A stretch of DNA of 64,000 nt from Minicystis rosea (GTDB lineage: Bacteria; Myxococcota_A; Polyangia; Polyangiales; Polyangiaceae): positions 11,950,377 through 12,014,376 of the forward strand of contig CP016211.1 of the NCBI GenBank assembly GCA_001931535.1. Reading direction: 5' to 3'. Shown here one piece after another: positions 46,330 to 55,430 of this stretch (the stretch's first letter is position 1; every line of letters begins with the position of its first letter). A model generated the notes under the pieces. It saw nothing but the letters and a program-made list of their open reading frames with translations, was not told the DNA's origin and ran no database searches. The translations under genes and the position numbers were made by a program.

Positions 46330-47508
46330 TCACCCGAGCCCGAGGATGAGCTTGGCGATGATGTTCTTCTGAATCTCGTTGGAGCCGCCGTAGATGGTGG
46401 CCGCGCGCGTGTAGTTGAAGAGCGACGGGACCCACTCCTCGATGGACGGGACGACGCCTTCGTCGTTGAACCAGGTGAGCGAGTTCTGCCCCATCAGCTC
46501 CATCGCCAGCTCGAGGCTCTGTTGGAGGACCTCGGAGCCGCGGATCTTGAGGATCGACGACTCCGGCCCGGGCGCGTGGCCGAGCTGAGCGCCGGCGATG
46601 GCGCGGTAATTCGCCACCTGCAAACCACGGTGCTTGATCTCGAGGCGCGCGATGCGGGCGCGGAAGCCGGGATCGTCGAGGAGCGGTTTGCCATTTTGCA
46701 GGGTGCTCGCGGCGATGCGCTTGATGCGGCGGATGGCGCGGCCGCTCTGGCCGACGGCGGCGATGAGCGTGCGCTCGTGGCCGAGGAGCGCCTTGGCGAT
46801 GGTCCAACCACCGTTGAGCGGGCCGACGAGGTTCTCCTTCGGCACCACGGCGCCTTCGAAGAACGTCTCGCAGAACGCGGGCGTGCCGCCGGTGGTGAGG
46901 AAGGGCTTCACCGTGATCCCCGGCGTCTTCATGTCGCAGAGGAGGAAGCTGATGCCGCTCTGCTTCTTGGCGGTCGGATCGGTGCGCACGAGCATGAAGA
47001 TCCAGTCCGCGTACTGGGCGTACGTGGTCCACGTCTTCTGTCCGGTGACGACGAAGTTGCCTTTGCCGTCGTCCTCGGCGCGCGTCTTCAGCGATGCCAA
47101 ATCGCTGCCGGAGTTGGGCTCGGAGTAGCCCTGGCACCAGACCTCTTCACCCGCGAGGATCTTCGGCAAAAAGCGCTGCTTCTGCGCCTCGGTGGCGAAT
47201 TGCAGGATGAGCGGGCCGACCATCGAGAGGCCGAAGGGCGAGAGCGTCGGCGCGCCCGCGAGCTCGAGCTCCTCGGTGAGGATGAAGCGGCTCGTGACGT
47301 CGAGACCCGGGCCGCCGTGCTCGACGGGCCAATGGGGAGCGACCCAACCCTTGCGGTAGAGGATCTTGTGCCACTCCATGATCTCGTGATGCGTGAAGTT
47401 GCCATCGACGGCAGCCTTCTCGGCGAGATGCGGGGGCAGCGCGCTGCGGATGAACTCCCGAACCTCGTCACGGAATCGGAGGTGCTCGGGACTGAACGAA
47501 AGGTCCAT
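46330..47508 (-). CDS. Acyl-CoA dehydrogenase, catalytic-subunit-like
   Basis: A 392-residue acyl-CoA dehydrogenase. The start at 47508 gives MDLSFSPEHLRFRDEVREFI, the usual beginning. FAD/substrate blocks are CQGYSEPNSGSDLASLKTRA and GQKTWTTYAQYADW; the C-terminus has YTRAATIYGGSNEIQKNIIA, the loop binding FAD and positioning the active site. It resembles the FadE members that form heterotetramers with a shorter partner, and the next gene provides one. Electrons would pass to electron-transfer flavoprotein. It is likely to feed the enoyl-CoA hydratase and thiolase steps encoded elsewhere, for example at 24783-28321. Confidence 0.9.
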   Translation of the reverse strand: MDLSFSPEHLRFRDEVREFIRSALPPHLAEKAAVDGNFTHHEIMEWHKILYRKGWVAPHWPVEHGGPGLDVTSRFILTEELELAGAPTLSPFGLSMVGPLILQFATEAQKQRFLPKILAGEEVWCQGYSEPNSGSDLASLKTRAEDDGKGNFVVTGQKTWTTYAQYADWIFMLVRTDPTAKKQSGISFLLCDMKTPGITVKPFLTTGGTPAFCETFFEGAVVPKENLVGPLNGGWTIAKALLGHERTLIAAVGQSGRAIRRIKRIAASTLQNGKPLLDDPGFRARIARLEIKHRGLQVANYRAIAGAQLGHAPGPESSILKIRGSEVLQQSLELAMELMGQNSLTWFNDEGVVPSIEEWVPSLFNYTRAATIYGGSNEIQKNIIAKLILGLG

Positions 47509-47612
47509 GGCCGCGCAGGGTAATACACGAGCGCGCTCAGGTGGAGACGGAGACGTGGGAGCCCGAGCGACGTTCCGCGTGCGCGGCGCGGGCCGCAATG
47601 GTTGCGCGACCG

Positions 47613-48743
47613 CTATGGGGCGCGCGGCGCGGTGCGGTCGGCGCGGTCGGCGCGCTCGCGGGCATCCGCGGCTTCGGCGTGCTTGCCCAAGGCCTCGTAG
47701 CTTTGCTCGAGCAGGTGCCAAGTGAGGCCGCTTTGCGGATCGACCTCGGCGGCCGCGAGGAGCAGGCGAATGGCCTTGTCGTGCTCGCCGCGCTCGGCGG
47801 CCTGAGCGGCCGTGTAGCGGCTGGCATCGAGGTAGGTTGCTCGGTGCCGGGCGCCGTGGGGATCGAGATCGTACGCGTGGCGAAACGCGTCCACGCCCTC
47901 TTCACGGCGGTTGGTGCGATCGTAGGCGACGCCGAGGTTGTACCAGGAGGAGGCGCTCCGCGGATCGGTGGAGACGGCGATGCGATAATGGCGAATGGCA
48001 TCCTCCGGATGGCCCGATTGGAGGGCTTGATATCCATCTTGGAAGCTGCCCTGTGCGTCGTGCGCCATGTTCAACCGCGGCCTCAGCGTGGTCGCGCCCA
48101 CCCAGGAGGAGGCGAGCACCGCGGGGATCGCCACGCCCGCGACGAGCCTGAGGCCCCTGGTCCGCGCCGCGACCGCCGCGCCCACGAGCCCGCCGAGCAG
48201 CGCGCCCACGCCATGCGCGACGTTGGCCACCGCCCAAACCTTGCTGAACGTGCAAACGATGCAGAAGAAGAACCACCCGACCATGAGCCGGGTGGTGCGC
48301 GCATCGACGGTATCGGTGAAACGCCGGTCCCGCGGGGTCAAGAACCAGAGCATGCCGAAGAGGCCATACGTCACCCCGGAGAGGCCGATTCCCCCATGGA
48401 AGAGGGCATATTCGGCCGCCGCCGAGCCGGCCGCCAGCATGAGAAAAAGGAGGAGCGTTTTGACGTGCCCGAAGACGTCCTCGATCTTCGTCCCGAAGAG
48501 CCAGAGCCAATAAAGATTGAAGGGGAGATGAAAGACATCGAGCTTCCCCACGTCGAGCACGTGGGGGAGCGCGGACACGACGAGCCGCCAAGGCTCCTTG
48601 CCGAAGGCGGCTGGGCTCATGACGAAGCGGTTCATCTCCCAACGGCCGGCCGCCACGAGGATGGTGACGACCGTGGCGATGATGCCGATGCCGCCGGTGA
48701 CCGGATAAGCGGGTAGACGAGAGAGGTGGGGAGGAGAGCGCAC
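47613..48743 (-). CDS. Rhomboid-family intramembrane protease with TPR tail
   Basis: A 376-residue membrane protein. About six hydrophobic segments cover residues 15-220. Rhomboid landmarks are HLPFN (H72, N76), the catalytic Ser in GIGLSGVTYGLFG (S122) and the catalytic His in ANVAHGVGALLGG (H177). All active-site positions are kept, so it should cleave membrane proteins within the bilayer. Residues from about 230 onward are cytosolic TPR-like repeats (HYRIAVSTDPRSASSWYNLG), a fusion that may recruit substrates. No partner gene is evident in the neighbourhood. The start is uncertain within a few residues. Confidence 0.87.
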   Translation of the reverse strand: MRSPPHLSRLPAYPVTGGIGIIATVVTILVAAGRWEMNRFVMSPAAFGKEPWRLVVSALPHVLDVGKLDVFHLPFNLYWLWLFGTKIEDVFGHVKTLLLFLMLAAGSAAAEYALFHGGIGLSGVTYGLFGMLWFLTPRDRRFTDTVDARTTRLMVGWFFFCIVCTFSKVWAVANVAHGVGALLGGLVGAAVAARTRGLRLVAGVAIPAVLASSWVGATTLRPRLNMAHDAQGSFQDGYQALQSGHPEDAIRHYRIAVSTDPRSASSWYNLGVAYDRTNRREEGVDAFRHAYDLDPHGARHRATYLDASRYTAAQAAERGEHDKAIRLLLAAAEVDPQSGLTWHLLEQSYEALGKHAEAADARERADRADRTAPRAP

Positions 48744-48850
48744 GGAGGGGGGATGTTACAATGGAAGAAGGAGAGATGACAGCGGCGTCGCGGAAGGGTG
48801 CCCTTGCGGCGGCGGAGGGTGCCGTGAGAACATCACGGTTGGAGGTTTGG

Positions 48851-50502
48851 ATGGCTTCGGTGCGAGGGTTTGGTGGTTTGGCGGCTTTGTTGGTTCTCGT
48901 GGGGTCGGGGTCAGTCGCTTGCGAGCAGATCCTCGGGCTCGACAAATTCCACAACGCTCAATGTGTCCCAGGTGACAAGCGGGCATGTTACGGCGGTCCG
49001 AAGGGCACCGAAGGCGTGGGGAACTGCAAAAGTGGTAAGCAGACCTGCGCCGAAGACGGCCAGTCGTGGGGTGAATGCGTAGGCGAGGTGCAGCCCGAGC
49101 CGGCGGAGGATTGCGCGAAGCCCGGTGACGAGAACTGCGACGGCAGGGCGTGCAGCGACCTGATCTGGAGCGCTCTCTACGGCGACACGGGTGACGCGAC
49201 GCTCAACGGCCTGACCGTGGATGGAAAGGGGAACATCTTCGTAGCAGGCATTTTCAAAGGAACGCTGACATTCGGGAGCACGAAGCTCGTCGCGCAGTCG
49301 TCGACGGAGGACGGGTTCCTCGCCAAGCTGGGGCCGGACGGCAAGCCGCTGTGGGCGAAGAGCTTCGGCACGGTGGAGCAGGGGGGACGCGTCGCCAAGA
49401 TCGCCGCGGACCACGCTGGTCGGGTCACCATCGCAGGGGACTTCGCCAAGACCATCGACTTCGGTTGTGGGCCGTTGACCGCAGTCATGAACGACTCCTT
49501 CGTGGTGCAATACGATGAGTCGGGGGGCTGTCTCTGGCATCATGACTATGGAAGCCCGAACGCACAGGAGTCACATGTCGATGCTGTAGCGATGGATCCT
49601 GGCTCAGGGGACGTCGTCGTGGCTGGGAGCTTTCGGGGGCAATCGATCTCGGCTCGGGCGACATGGACGCGAGCGGGGCCGCCGCAATGGACATGTTTGT
49701 CGTCCGGCTCAAGAGCGGTCCCGCAGCGGCACAAGGAGGAACGACGATTTGGGTACGGCAACTTGGTGGTGAGCCTGGCAATCCTGCCGCGAACACCGTT
49801 CGTGCGCGCTCCATTGCTGTTTCGGGGGAAGATGTTTATTCGGCAGGTCAGCTGGGCGGCGCGTTGGTGACGGATTGGGGGACGCTCATGTCCACGGCTG
49901 GCACCTCAGGATACGATCTCCTCTATCTAAAGTTCGAGTCGAACGGCAAGGTCGCGCTGGCGAAGAATTTCGGGAATGGGAACGATCAGGACCCTCTCGC
50001 GATGGCCATCGATGGATCCGGAAGAATTCTATTTGCCGGCAACGTCGTCGGCACGCTCGACCTCGATGGAACGACGCTGATGACGGCGGGTGATGGTGAT
50101 CGAAATACCTTCTTGGCGAAGTACGCCGGCTCGATGTCGATCTATGCTCGCCAATGGGGTGATGCGGCGATCGACTCGGCTTCTGCGGTCGCCGCCGATC
50201 AAGAGTCGAACGTGATTCTCGCAGGTGGCGTGCTCGGTACCATCAATTTCGGTGGGGCCGACATCTCCAACCTTGGCACTGGCACGCCCTATCTCGTGAA
50301 GCTCGACTCTGGAGCCAAGCACATCTGGAGCAAAGGCTTCGGTGACGCGACCACCACGCTGCAGGCGGATTCGCTGGCGGCGGTCGACTCCTCGAGTGGG
50401 GAGATCGTGTTCGGGTCGACGTTCAAGGGGACGCTCGATCTCGGAAGAGACAAGCTCACGGCGAACACACGAGGGTTCGCCGTGGCGAAGTTCAACCCCT
50501 GA
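48851..50502 (+). pseudogene. Beta-propeller-like (SBBP-type) lipoprotein gene with a frameshift
   Basis: The first part (48851 onward) encodes a lipoprotein leader ending in SVAC, a Cys-rich block (CVPGDKRACYGGPKGTEGVG and DENCDGRAC) typical of myxobacterial surface proteins, then blades such as GLTVDGKGNIFVAGIFKGTL. At the G-run 49635-49639 the frame shifts by one base; adding one G would continue as AIDLGSGDMDASGAAAMDMF and the blades go on to the stop at 50502 (AMAIDGSGRILFAGNVVGTL). Both halves contain the same repeat, so they are one gene of about 550 residues. Homopolymer miscounting is as likely as real loss. The function is probably binding at the cell surface. Confidence 0.8.
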
Positions 50503-50538
50503 AGTCGACCCGCAGCAGTAGCACGAGCGCTTCTCAGG

Positions 50539-52029
50539 TCAGAGGTGACCGTCGACCACGTAGGTCACGTTCTCGACGACGTTGGTGCCGCAGGTCTTCT
50601 GGAGCTGGATCTTGATCGGCTCGCCGCCTGAATACTCACTGGTCGAATGAGAAATGTCGCACGACCCAGTCGTGCTGGTTTGGCAGCTGTAGGTGTTCTT
50701 GTCCGTGATCACCGTCATCTTGTAGCAGCTGGGTGAGGACGACCCCTGCACGGTGAAGTTGAGCACGACGTCATTGACGCATCCGAAGCCGCCGGTAGCG
50801 AGGATGGAGTACCAGTCAGGGGCAGAGCCGGTCGCAGTGTCGAATCCAACGATGGCCGAGTTCTCGTGGGCTCGGGTGTCGCTCAGCAGCTTCCCGGTGA
50901 AGTGAACGGTGTGGCCGTTGCCGTCGGAGCACGAAACGCTGCCGAGCCCTGCGGCCGCGCTCTGCGTGTGATTCCCCACCGGCGCATCCGCCGCCTCGCA
51001 CCCGGTGGCGGGGTTCTTGTCGACATCGTAGTTCTCTCCTTGACAGGAGAAGGTGCACGTCATCCCGCTCTGGCAGGTGACGTTGTCGTTCGGCGCCATG
51101 TAGCCCGGGCAGATGGTGCCGCACATACCGCAGTTGGAAGGCGTGTTGGTGGCGCCGGGGCAATAGCTCTCCATGCAGCCGGCGGGGTCCTGTTGGGAGC
51201 AGTCGGTCTTGCATTGCGGGGCTTGGGCGCCGCACTTGTCGAAGCGCTTCGAGCTGGCGAGGCAGGTGCGATCACCGATGCACGTGCCCGCGGCGTTCTG
51301 GCGGACGCAGGGCTGAGGGAGGGTGAGGCGATCGCAGAAGCCGCCGATGGAGTCGAGGCAGGTAGGGATCACCTTGGGACGACAGAGCTTGCGGGCCATG
51401 CCGTTGACCGTTTGATCGGTGCACGCGTAGTCCGAGGGACAGGCGGCGGCGCCGGCGATCGAACAGTCGATGTGACAGGCCTTGTTGATGTCGCCGGGGG
51501 CTTGGAAACAGGTCTCGGAGAGAGAGCCGCAGTCCGCGTCTTGGCCACAGGAGAGACAGTGAGACGGGCTGTGGGGGATGCAATAACCGTCGGTGGAGCC
51601 GGCGGTGATGGGCTCGCAGAAGTAATTGGCGCTCGCGCCGCAGTCGGATTGCTGGGTGCAGGGCGTGACACAGACCGACGGGGTGTTGATCACCACCGGC
51701 TTGCAGAGCTTGGACTCGCAAACTGCGTCGCTGTTGCAATCTGCACCGAGGGGGAGACCAGGTTGCGTCATCCCACCCGTGCCACCCGTGCCGCCGCCGG
51801 TGCCCGCGCCGCCGGTGTTGCCGCTGCTGCTGCTCGACGACGAAGAGGAAGAGCTGCTGCTCGCGGTTTCGCCGCTGCTCGACGAGGAGGACGCGTCGGT
51901 GGTGCTCGAATCACCGCCGCCGGCTGCGCCGGTGCCCGTGGGTTGCGTGACGCCGCCGCTTGCACAGCCCAGAGGCCAACCGAGGAAAGCCATGCTCGCG
52001 ATGCCGGAAAGCAGAAGGAGGGGACGCAT
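50539..52029 (-). CDS. Large Cys-rich lipoprotein with Ser-rich linker
   Basis: A 496-residue predicted lipoprotein: leader with PLGC (Cys near 22), then a linker with long runs of serine and Gly/Thr (about 30-90). The middle carries more than thirty cysteines in closely spaced pairs (for example CNSDAVCESKLC, CLSCGQDADCGS, CGMCGTICPG), like EGF- or Dickkopf-type surface modules seen across myxobacteria. The C-terminal 140 residues are a beta-rich region (VHFTGKLLSDTRAHENSAIV) with a few cysteines. The function is unknown. The region before its start contains repeated operator-like palindromes (52053-52109). Confidence 0.78.
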   Translation of the reverse strand: MRPLLLLSGIASMAFLGWPLGCASGGVTQPTGTGAAGGGDSSTTDASSSSSSGETASSSSSSSSSSSSSGNTGGAGTGGGTGGTGGMTQPGLPLGADCNSDAVCESKLCKPVVINTPSVCVTPCTQQSDCGASANYFCEPITAGSTDGYCIPHSPSHCLSCGQDADCGSLSETCFQAPGDINKACHIDCSIAGAAACPSDYACTDQTVNGMARKLCRPKVIPTCLDSIGGFCDRLTLPQPCVRQNAAGTCIGDRTCLASSKRFDKCGAQAPQCKTDCSQQDPAGCMESYCPGATNTPSNCGMCGTICPGYMAPNDNVTCQSGMTCTFSCQGENYDVDKNPATGCEAADAPVGNHTQSAAAGLGSVSCSDGNGHTVHFTGKLLSDTRAHENSAIVGFDTATGSAPDWYSILATGGFGCVNDVVLNFTVQGSSSPSCYKMTVITDKNTYSCQTSTTGSCDISHSTSEYSGGEPIKIQLQKTCGTNVVENVTYVVDGHL

Positions 52030-52052
52030 GCCCTGACCCTAGCATCTCGCAC

Positions 52053-52109
52053 GTGAGACACGCGACTCCGCGCACGTGTCTCACATACCATTCTCGCGTG
52101 ATACACGCG
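52053..52109. promoter_or_regulatory. Repeated operator-like inverted repeats
   Basis: GTGAGACACG (52053-52062) pairs perfectly with CGTGTCTCAC (52075-52084), and CGCGTG (52095-52100) / CACGCG (52104-52109) surround ATA. The shared core is GTGAkACACG(CG), present twice as a direct repeat 45 bases apart plus an inverted copy. Lying 24-80 bases upstream of the lipoprotein start at 52029, it looks like an operator for a dimeric regulator. Confidence 0.5.
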
Positions 52110-52147
52110 GAGGTCACGAAGAGGGCCGGCTCACCGCGCGCGGCGGG

Positions 52148-52636
52148 TCACTTCGGACCACCTGCAATGGGACCGGAGGACCGGATGAACCGGATGAAAT
52201 GGATGAGCGCGTCGAGGTCTTCGACCGTGGGAATCCGGTGACGGGCACAGATGATGTCGACGTTGCCTTTCCGCCAGTAGCCTTCGGGACAACACACGAC
52301 AGCTCGTTTGCGGCCGGCGGCGAGGCCGAGCTCGAGGAGCGTCACGGGAGCACGGGTTTCGGGGGCGAAGTAGAAGGCGATGAGATCGGCCCGCTCCTGG
52401 GCTTCGAGCTCCCACTCGACCTGCGCGCGGAAGGGATCGAAATCGATGCGTTGTGGCCAGCTCGCGTCCCAGGCGTCGCGGCGAGGGTTCATGATCACGA
52501 TGTCGAGCTCGGCGAGCGCCTCGGCCACTTGGGCCTGCCACGGCGGGGCCGTGCCCATTTCGATGGAGCCGGCCAGAAAGACGGACGGGGCGTCGCCGGT
52601 GAAGTCGAGGGCGTCGAGCGGCTTCAGCTCTCTCAT
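52148..52636 (-). CDS. Nucleoside 2-deoxyribosyltransferase-like protein
   Basis: A 162-residue protein with the order of motifs of the Nuc_deoxyrib_tr_2 family: VFLAGSIEMG near the start, IMNPRRDAWDASW (substrate loop), QVEWELEAQERADLIAFYFA and TLLELGLAAGRKRAVV, whose Glu is the usual catalytic position. Family members exchange or hydrolyse nucleobases of (deoxy)nucleosides or nucleotides. Its ATG overlaps the TGA of the upstream gene (52633-52636), so both are co-translated. The exact substrate is not apparent; nucleotide hydrolysis is equally possible. Confidence 0.82.
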   Translation of the reverse strand: MRELKPLDALDFTGDAPSVFLAGSIEMGTAPPWQAQVAEALAELDIVIMNPRRDAWDASWPQRIDFDPFRAQVEWELEAQERADLIAFYFAPETRAPVTLLELGLAAGRKRAVVCCPEGYWRKGNVDIICARHRIPTVEDLDALIHFIRFIRSSGPIAGGPK

Positions 52637-53595
52637 GATGAGGTGTTGCTCGGGAGGGCGCCGGGGCGGAAGAGATAGGCCGCGAGCTGTGCGCCCATCC
52701 CGCTGGCGACCATGGTGAGGCGGCGATTCGAGGTCAGTTTGCCGAGCCAATCGAAGGCTCCGCCGTCGATGAGCGGAATCTGGATGCCGGTCGCGGTGCG
52801 GGTGCTGATCATGAAACGGAGGCCATCGTAATAGGCATGCTCGAGCACGTCGCGGACGACGGAGACCTGTTTTGCGGACACGGCCGCCGCGATGCGATCG
52901 CCGAGAGACGCGCGTGTGGATGTGGCGAGGATCTTCACGCTGCGGTCGGGAAAGGCATATCCATGTTGCTCCAGCCGATCGAGGGCGGCGAGCTGCGTGT
53001 CGATGTGCTCGACGAGCGTGTCGACGAGGAAGGCATGGTCCTTCTTTTCTCGGCCCGCGGTCACCAAACAGAAGATGCGAAAGTGCGGGGCATAGCCGGG
53101 GAGCTTCGGTATCTCCTGGGCGCGGACGCAACGATGGCAGGTGGCCAGGCGGACTTCACGGCTCGGGTCGCGGCGCAGGCGCTTGGCGCATTCGAGGGCG
53201 AGGACGTTGGTGGGATCGGAGACGACCTCGGTGCCGCGCAGGGCCGAGACGATCTTGTTTTGACTGGCCAGCCCGACCACCGAGCACGCGCCGAGCGGCG
53301 CGAGCGGTGACAGCTCCACGGCCTCGAAGGCCGCCGCCGCCGCGAGGAGGTGACCGTCGAGCGCGACCAGCGTGCGCTGATCGATGTAGGCAGGTTGGGT
53401 GAAGCCGTCACGCTCCCACTGGCGGAGGAGATCGGCCGGCGTGCGCTGGAGGGCCCTCTGCGCGAGGACGTCGAGGAGGAGCGACCAGACGTCGGTGGCG
53501 GGGAGACCTCGCGCCAGCGCCGCGTGCGCTTCAGGAGGGATGTCCGCCGTCACCCAGGAGCGATCCGCGCTCTTCATGGATGATCGGATTAGCAT
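52633..53595 (-). CDS. Class II synthetase-like protein of unknown function
   Basis: A 320-residue protein I cannot name. Internal blocks suggest a class II aminoacyl-tRNA synthetase or HisZ-like catalytic fold: DGHLLAAAAAFEAVELSPLA, SALRGTEVVSDPTNVLALE, VRLATCHRCVRAQEIP (motif 2-like) and DGGAFDWLGKLTSN...SGMGAQL (motif 3-like). There is no anticodon-binding domain. Alternative start at 53577. It overlaps the deoxyribosyltransferase-like gene by four bases and follows the tyrosine phosphatase gene by 15 bases, so it is part of an operon. An aminoacylation-like or nucleotide-activating activity on a non-tRNA substrate is possible, but this is inference. Confidence 0.55.
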   Translation of the reverse strand: MLIRSSMKSADRSWVTADIPPEAHAALARGLPATDVWSLLLDVLAQRALQRTPADLLRQWERDGFTQPAYIDQRTLVALDGHLLAAAAAFEAVELSPLAPLGACSVVGLASQNKIVSALRGTEVVSDPTNVLALECAKRLRRDPSREVRLATCHRCVRAQEIPKLPGYAPHFRIFCLVTAGREKKDHAFLVDTLVEHIDTQLAALDRLEQHGYAFPDRSVKILATSTRASLGDRIAAAVSAKQVSVVRDVLEHAYYDGLRFMISTRTATGIQIPLIDGGAFDWLGKLTSNRRLTMVASGMGAQLAAYLFRPGALPSNTSS

Positions 53596-53610
53596 GCGAC
53601 CGCGTCACGG

Positions 53611-54150
53611 TCAGCCGCGGCGTGGGGCGATGAGCGCGCGCTGGAGCTTGTCGCGCTCGGCGGGGATGGATGGAAGGAAGTCCACGATTCCGTCGATGGC
53701 TTGTTCGATCGCGCGGGCGTCGGCGCCTTCGCTGAGCATGTATTCCTCGGCGACGATGGCCCGCGGGATGCCCAGCGCGAGCAGGGCGGCGGCGACGACG
53801 ACACCCGTCCGGTCGCGCCCGGAGGTGCAATGGATGTAGACCGGAAAGCGGGTGTCGGGCCGCGCGAGGACGGAGATGGCTTTGCCGAGCCAGACCCGGA
53901 CTCGGCGCTGCCGCGTATCGTAGTTCTCCACGTCGTCGGCCGCGGGGACGTGGACGATGTCGACGCCCGGCAGATGCGTGGGATCGGGGCCGCGACGCAG
54001 GTTGAGAATGGTGGCCGGGGAGCCGAGATCGGCGGCCGCGATCATGGTGTCGAATCGGCCGCCGCGAAAGAGACGGCCGCGAGGGAGAGGCGGCGCGTCG
54101 AGCCAGAGCTCGAGGGCCTCTCCTACGTCTCTGAAGTTCACGGCGCTCAC
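53611..54150 (-). CDS. Protein tyrosine / dual-specificity phosphatase
   Basis: A 179-residue phosphatase with the complete cysteine-phosphatase signature HCTSGRDRTG (Cys 108, Arg 114). The N-terminal NFRDVG...RGRLFRGGRFD block matches the atypical tyrosine-phosphatase group. A general-acid Asp could lie in the PAADDVENYD loop. It should hydrolyse phosphotyrosine or a similar phosphate ester in the cytosol; phosphoinositide- or small-molecule-acting relatives are also known. It lies in a same-strand run between a serine hydrolase and a synthetase-like gene. Confidence 0.88.
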   Translation of the reverse strand: MSAVNFRDVGEALELWLDAPPLPRGRLFRGGRFDTMIAAADLGSPATILNLRRGPDPTHLPGVDIVHVPAADDVENYDTRQRRVRVWLGKAISVLARPDTRFPVYIHCTSGRDRTGVVVAAALLALGIPRAIVAEEYMLSEGADARAIEQAIDGIVDFLPSIPAERDKLQRALIAPRRG

Positions 54151-54164
54151 AACGATGCTCGATT

Positions 54165-54205
54165 GTTTACCCGTCCATCGTTCAATCGTCGATGGTTTGG
54201 TAAAC
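54165..54205. promoter_or_regulatory. Hairpin at the serine hydrolase / phosphatase junction
   Basis: Inverted repeat GTTTACC (54165-54171) / GGTAAAC (54199-54205) with inner CCATCG / CGATGG. It spans the last codons of the serine hydrolase gene and the short gap before the phosphatase gene; it may tune read-through or mRNA processing between the two. Confidence 0.4.
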
Positions 54206-55393
54206 GCAGGACCAGAAATCGAGGCAAACGGGAGGTGGGGTGGGGGCGGTCCAGGCGACTTGGGTCATGAGGATGCCGATCAAGTCTTCGGCGGGATCGC
54301 TGTACCAGGAGGTGCCGAGCCCGCCGTCCCAACCGAAGCGGCCGGGCGAGGCGGCCACGCTGTCGGGGCCCGTGATGATGGAGAGGCCGAGGCCCCAGCC
54401 GCGGCTCTCCCAGAAGGTGCCGAAGAAGGGAGAGGCGGCTTTTTGCTCAGGGGTGATTTGGTCCGTCGTCATGGCCTCGACGGTGGGGCGCGCGAGGATG
54501 CGCTCGCGACCGTGCTTGCCGCTCTTCAACATCATGGCGCCGAAGGCGAGGAAATCATCGATGGTGGAGACGAGCCCGCTGCCGCCGGAAGGGAGCGCAG
54601 GGGGCTTGGCCCACTGACCACCTCGGGCCTCGTCGTAGACGCGGAGCGCGCCCGTCTCGACGTCGGGCGCATAGCTCGTGGCCAATCGCTCGATGGCGCT
54701 CGGGGCCACGCTGAAGCCGGTGTCCTTCATGCCGAGCGGATCGAAGATGCGCTCGCGGAGAAAGGTCGAGAGGGGTTGTCCGGCGGCGCGGGCGACGAGG
54801 ACGCCGAGCACGTCGAGGCCCAAGTCGTACATCCATCGTTCGCCGGGGTGGTGAATCAAAGGCAAGGTGCCGACGCGACGAATCCACTCGTCGGGCGCGG
54901 GCGGGGTTTGCGGCTGTGGCGGGCCTTGGGCGATGTCGAGCTCGCGCATGGCGGCTTGAATGGGCCAGCCGCGCGGAGGTGCCATGATGACGCCGAGGCC
55001 GAGGCGGAGCGACAGCAGATCGCGCACCGTGATGGGTCGCTTGGCCGGCACGGTGTCGCCCAAAGGGCCGTCGATGCGCTGCAAGACCCGGCGATCGGCG
55101 AGCTCGGGGAGGAAGCGTTGCACCGGCTCGTCGAGGCGGAGCTTGCACTCTTCCACCAAGATCATGGCGGCGACGGCCGTGACGGGTTTGGTCAGCGAGG
55201 CGACGCGAAACAGGGTGTCGCGGCGCATGGGCTCATGGGTCGTGATCGTCTTTTCGCCGATGACGTCGACATGAACCTCGCCCCGCCGGCTGATGAGCGT
55301 GACGAGGCCGGGTATGCTGCCGCGCTCGACATGACGGCTCATGACGTCGTGCATGCGGGCGAGCCGCGTCGTGGACAATCCTCCGTGGCTCAT
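54182..55393 (-). CDS. Serine hydrolase of the beta-lactamase / esterase EstB family
   Basis: A 403-residue beta-lactamase-fold hydrolase. The nucleophile motif SxxK is SLTK (S66, K69) in LFRVASLTKPVTAVAAMIL; the second motif is WMYDLGLD, with Tyr as general base, and WDGGLGT near the C-terminus replaces the KTG motif. Members with this pattern are mostly esterases or D-aminopeptidases rather than antibiotic hydrolases. No signal peptide is present, so it should be cytosolic. It forms part of the long same-strand run, with 31 bases to the phosphatase gene. Confidence 0.88.
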   Translation of the reverse strand: MSHGGLSTTRLARMHDVMSRHVERGSIPGLVTLISRRGEVHVDVIGEKTITTHEPMRRDTLFRVASLTKPVTAVAAMILVEECKLRLDEPVQRFLPELADRRVLQRIDGPLGDTVPAKRPITVRDLLSLRLGLGVIMAPPRGWPIQAAMRELDIAQGPPQPQTPPAPDEWIRRVGTLPLIHHPGERWMYDLGLDVLGVLVARAAGQPLSTFLRERIFDPLGMKDTGFSVAPSAIERLATSYAPDVETGALRVYDEARGGQWAKPPALPSGGSGLVSTIDDFLAFGAMMLKSGKHGRERILARPTVEAMTTDQITPEQKAASPFFGTFWESRGWGLGLSIITGPDSVAASPGRFGWDGGLGTSWYSDPAEDLIGILMTQVAWTAPTPPPVCLDFWSCVYQTIDD

Positions 55394-55430
55394 CGTCGAT
55401 TCCCTCCCGTGGATGGATGATGTGGTGTTG

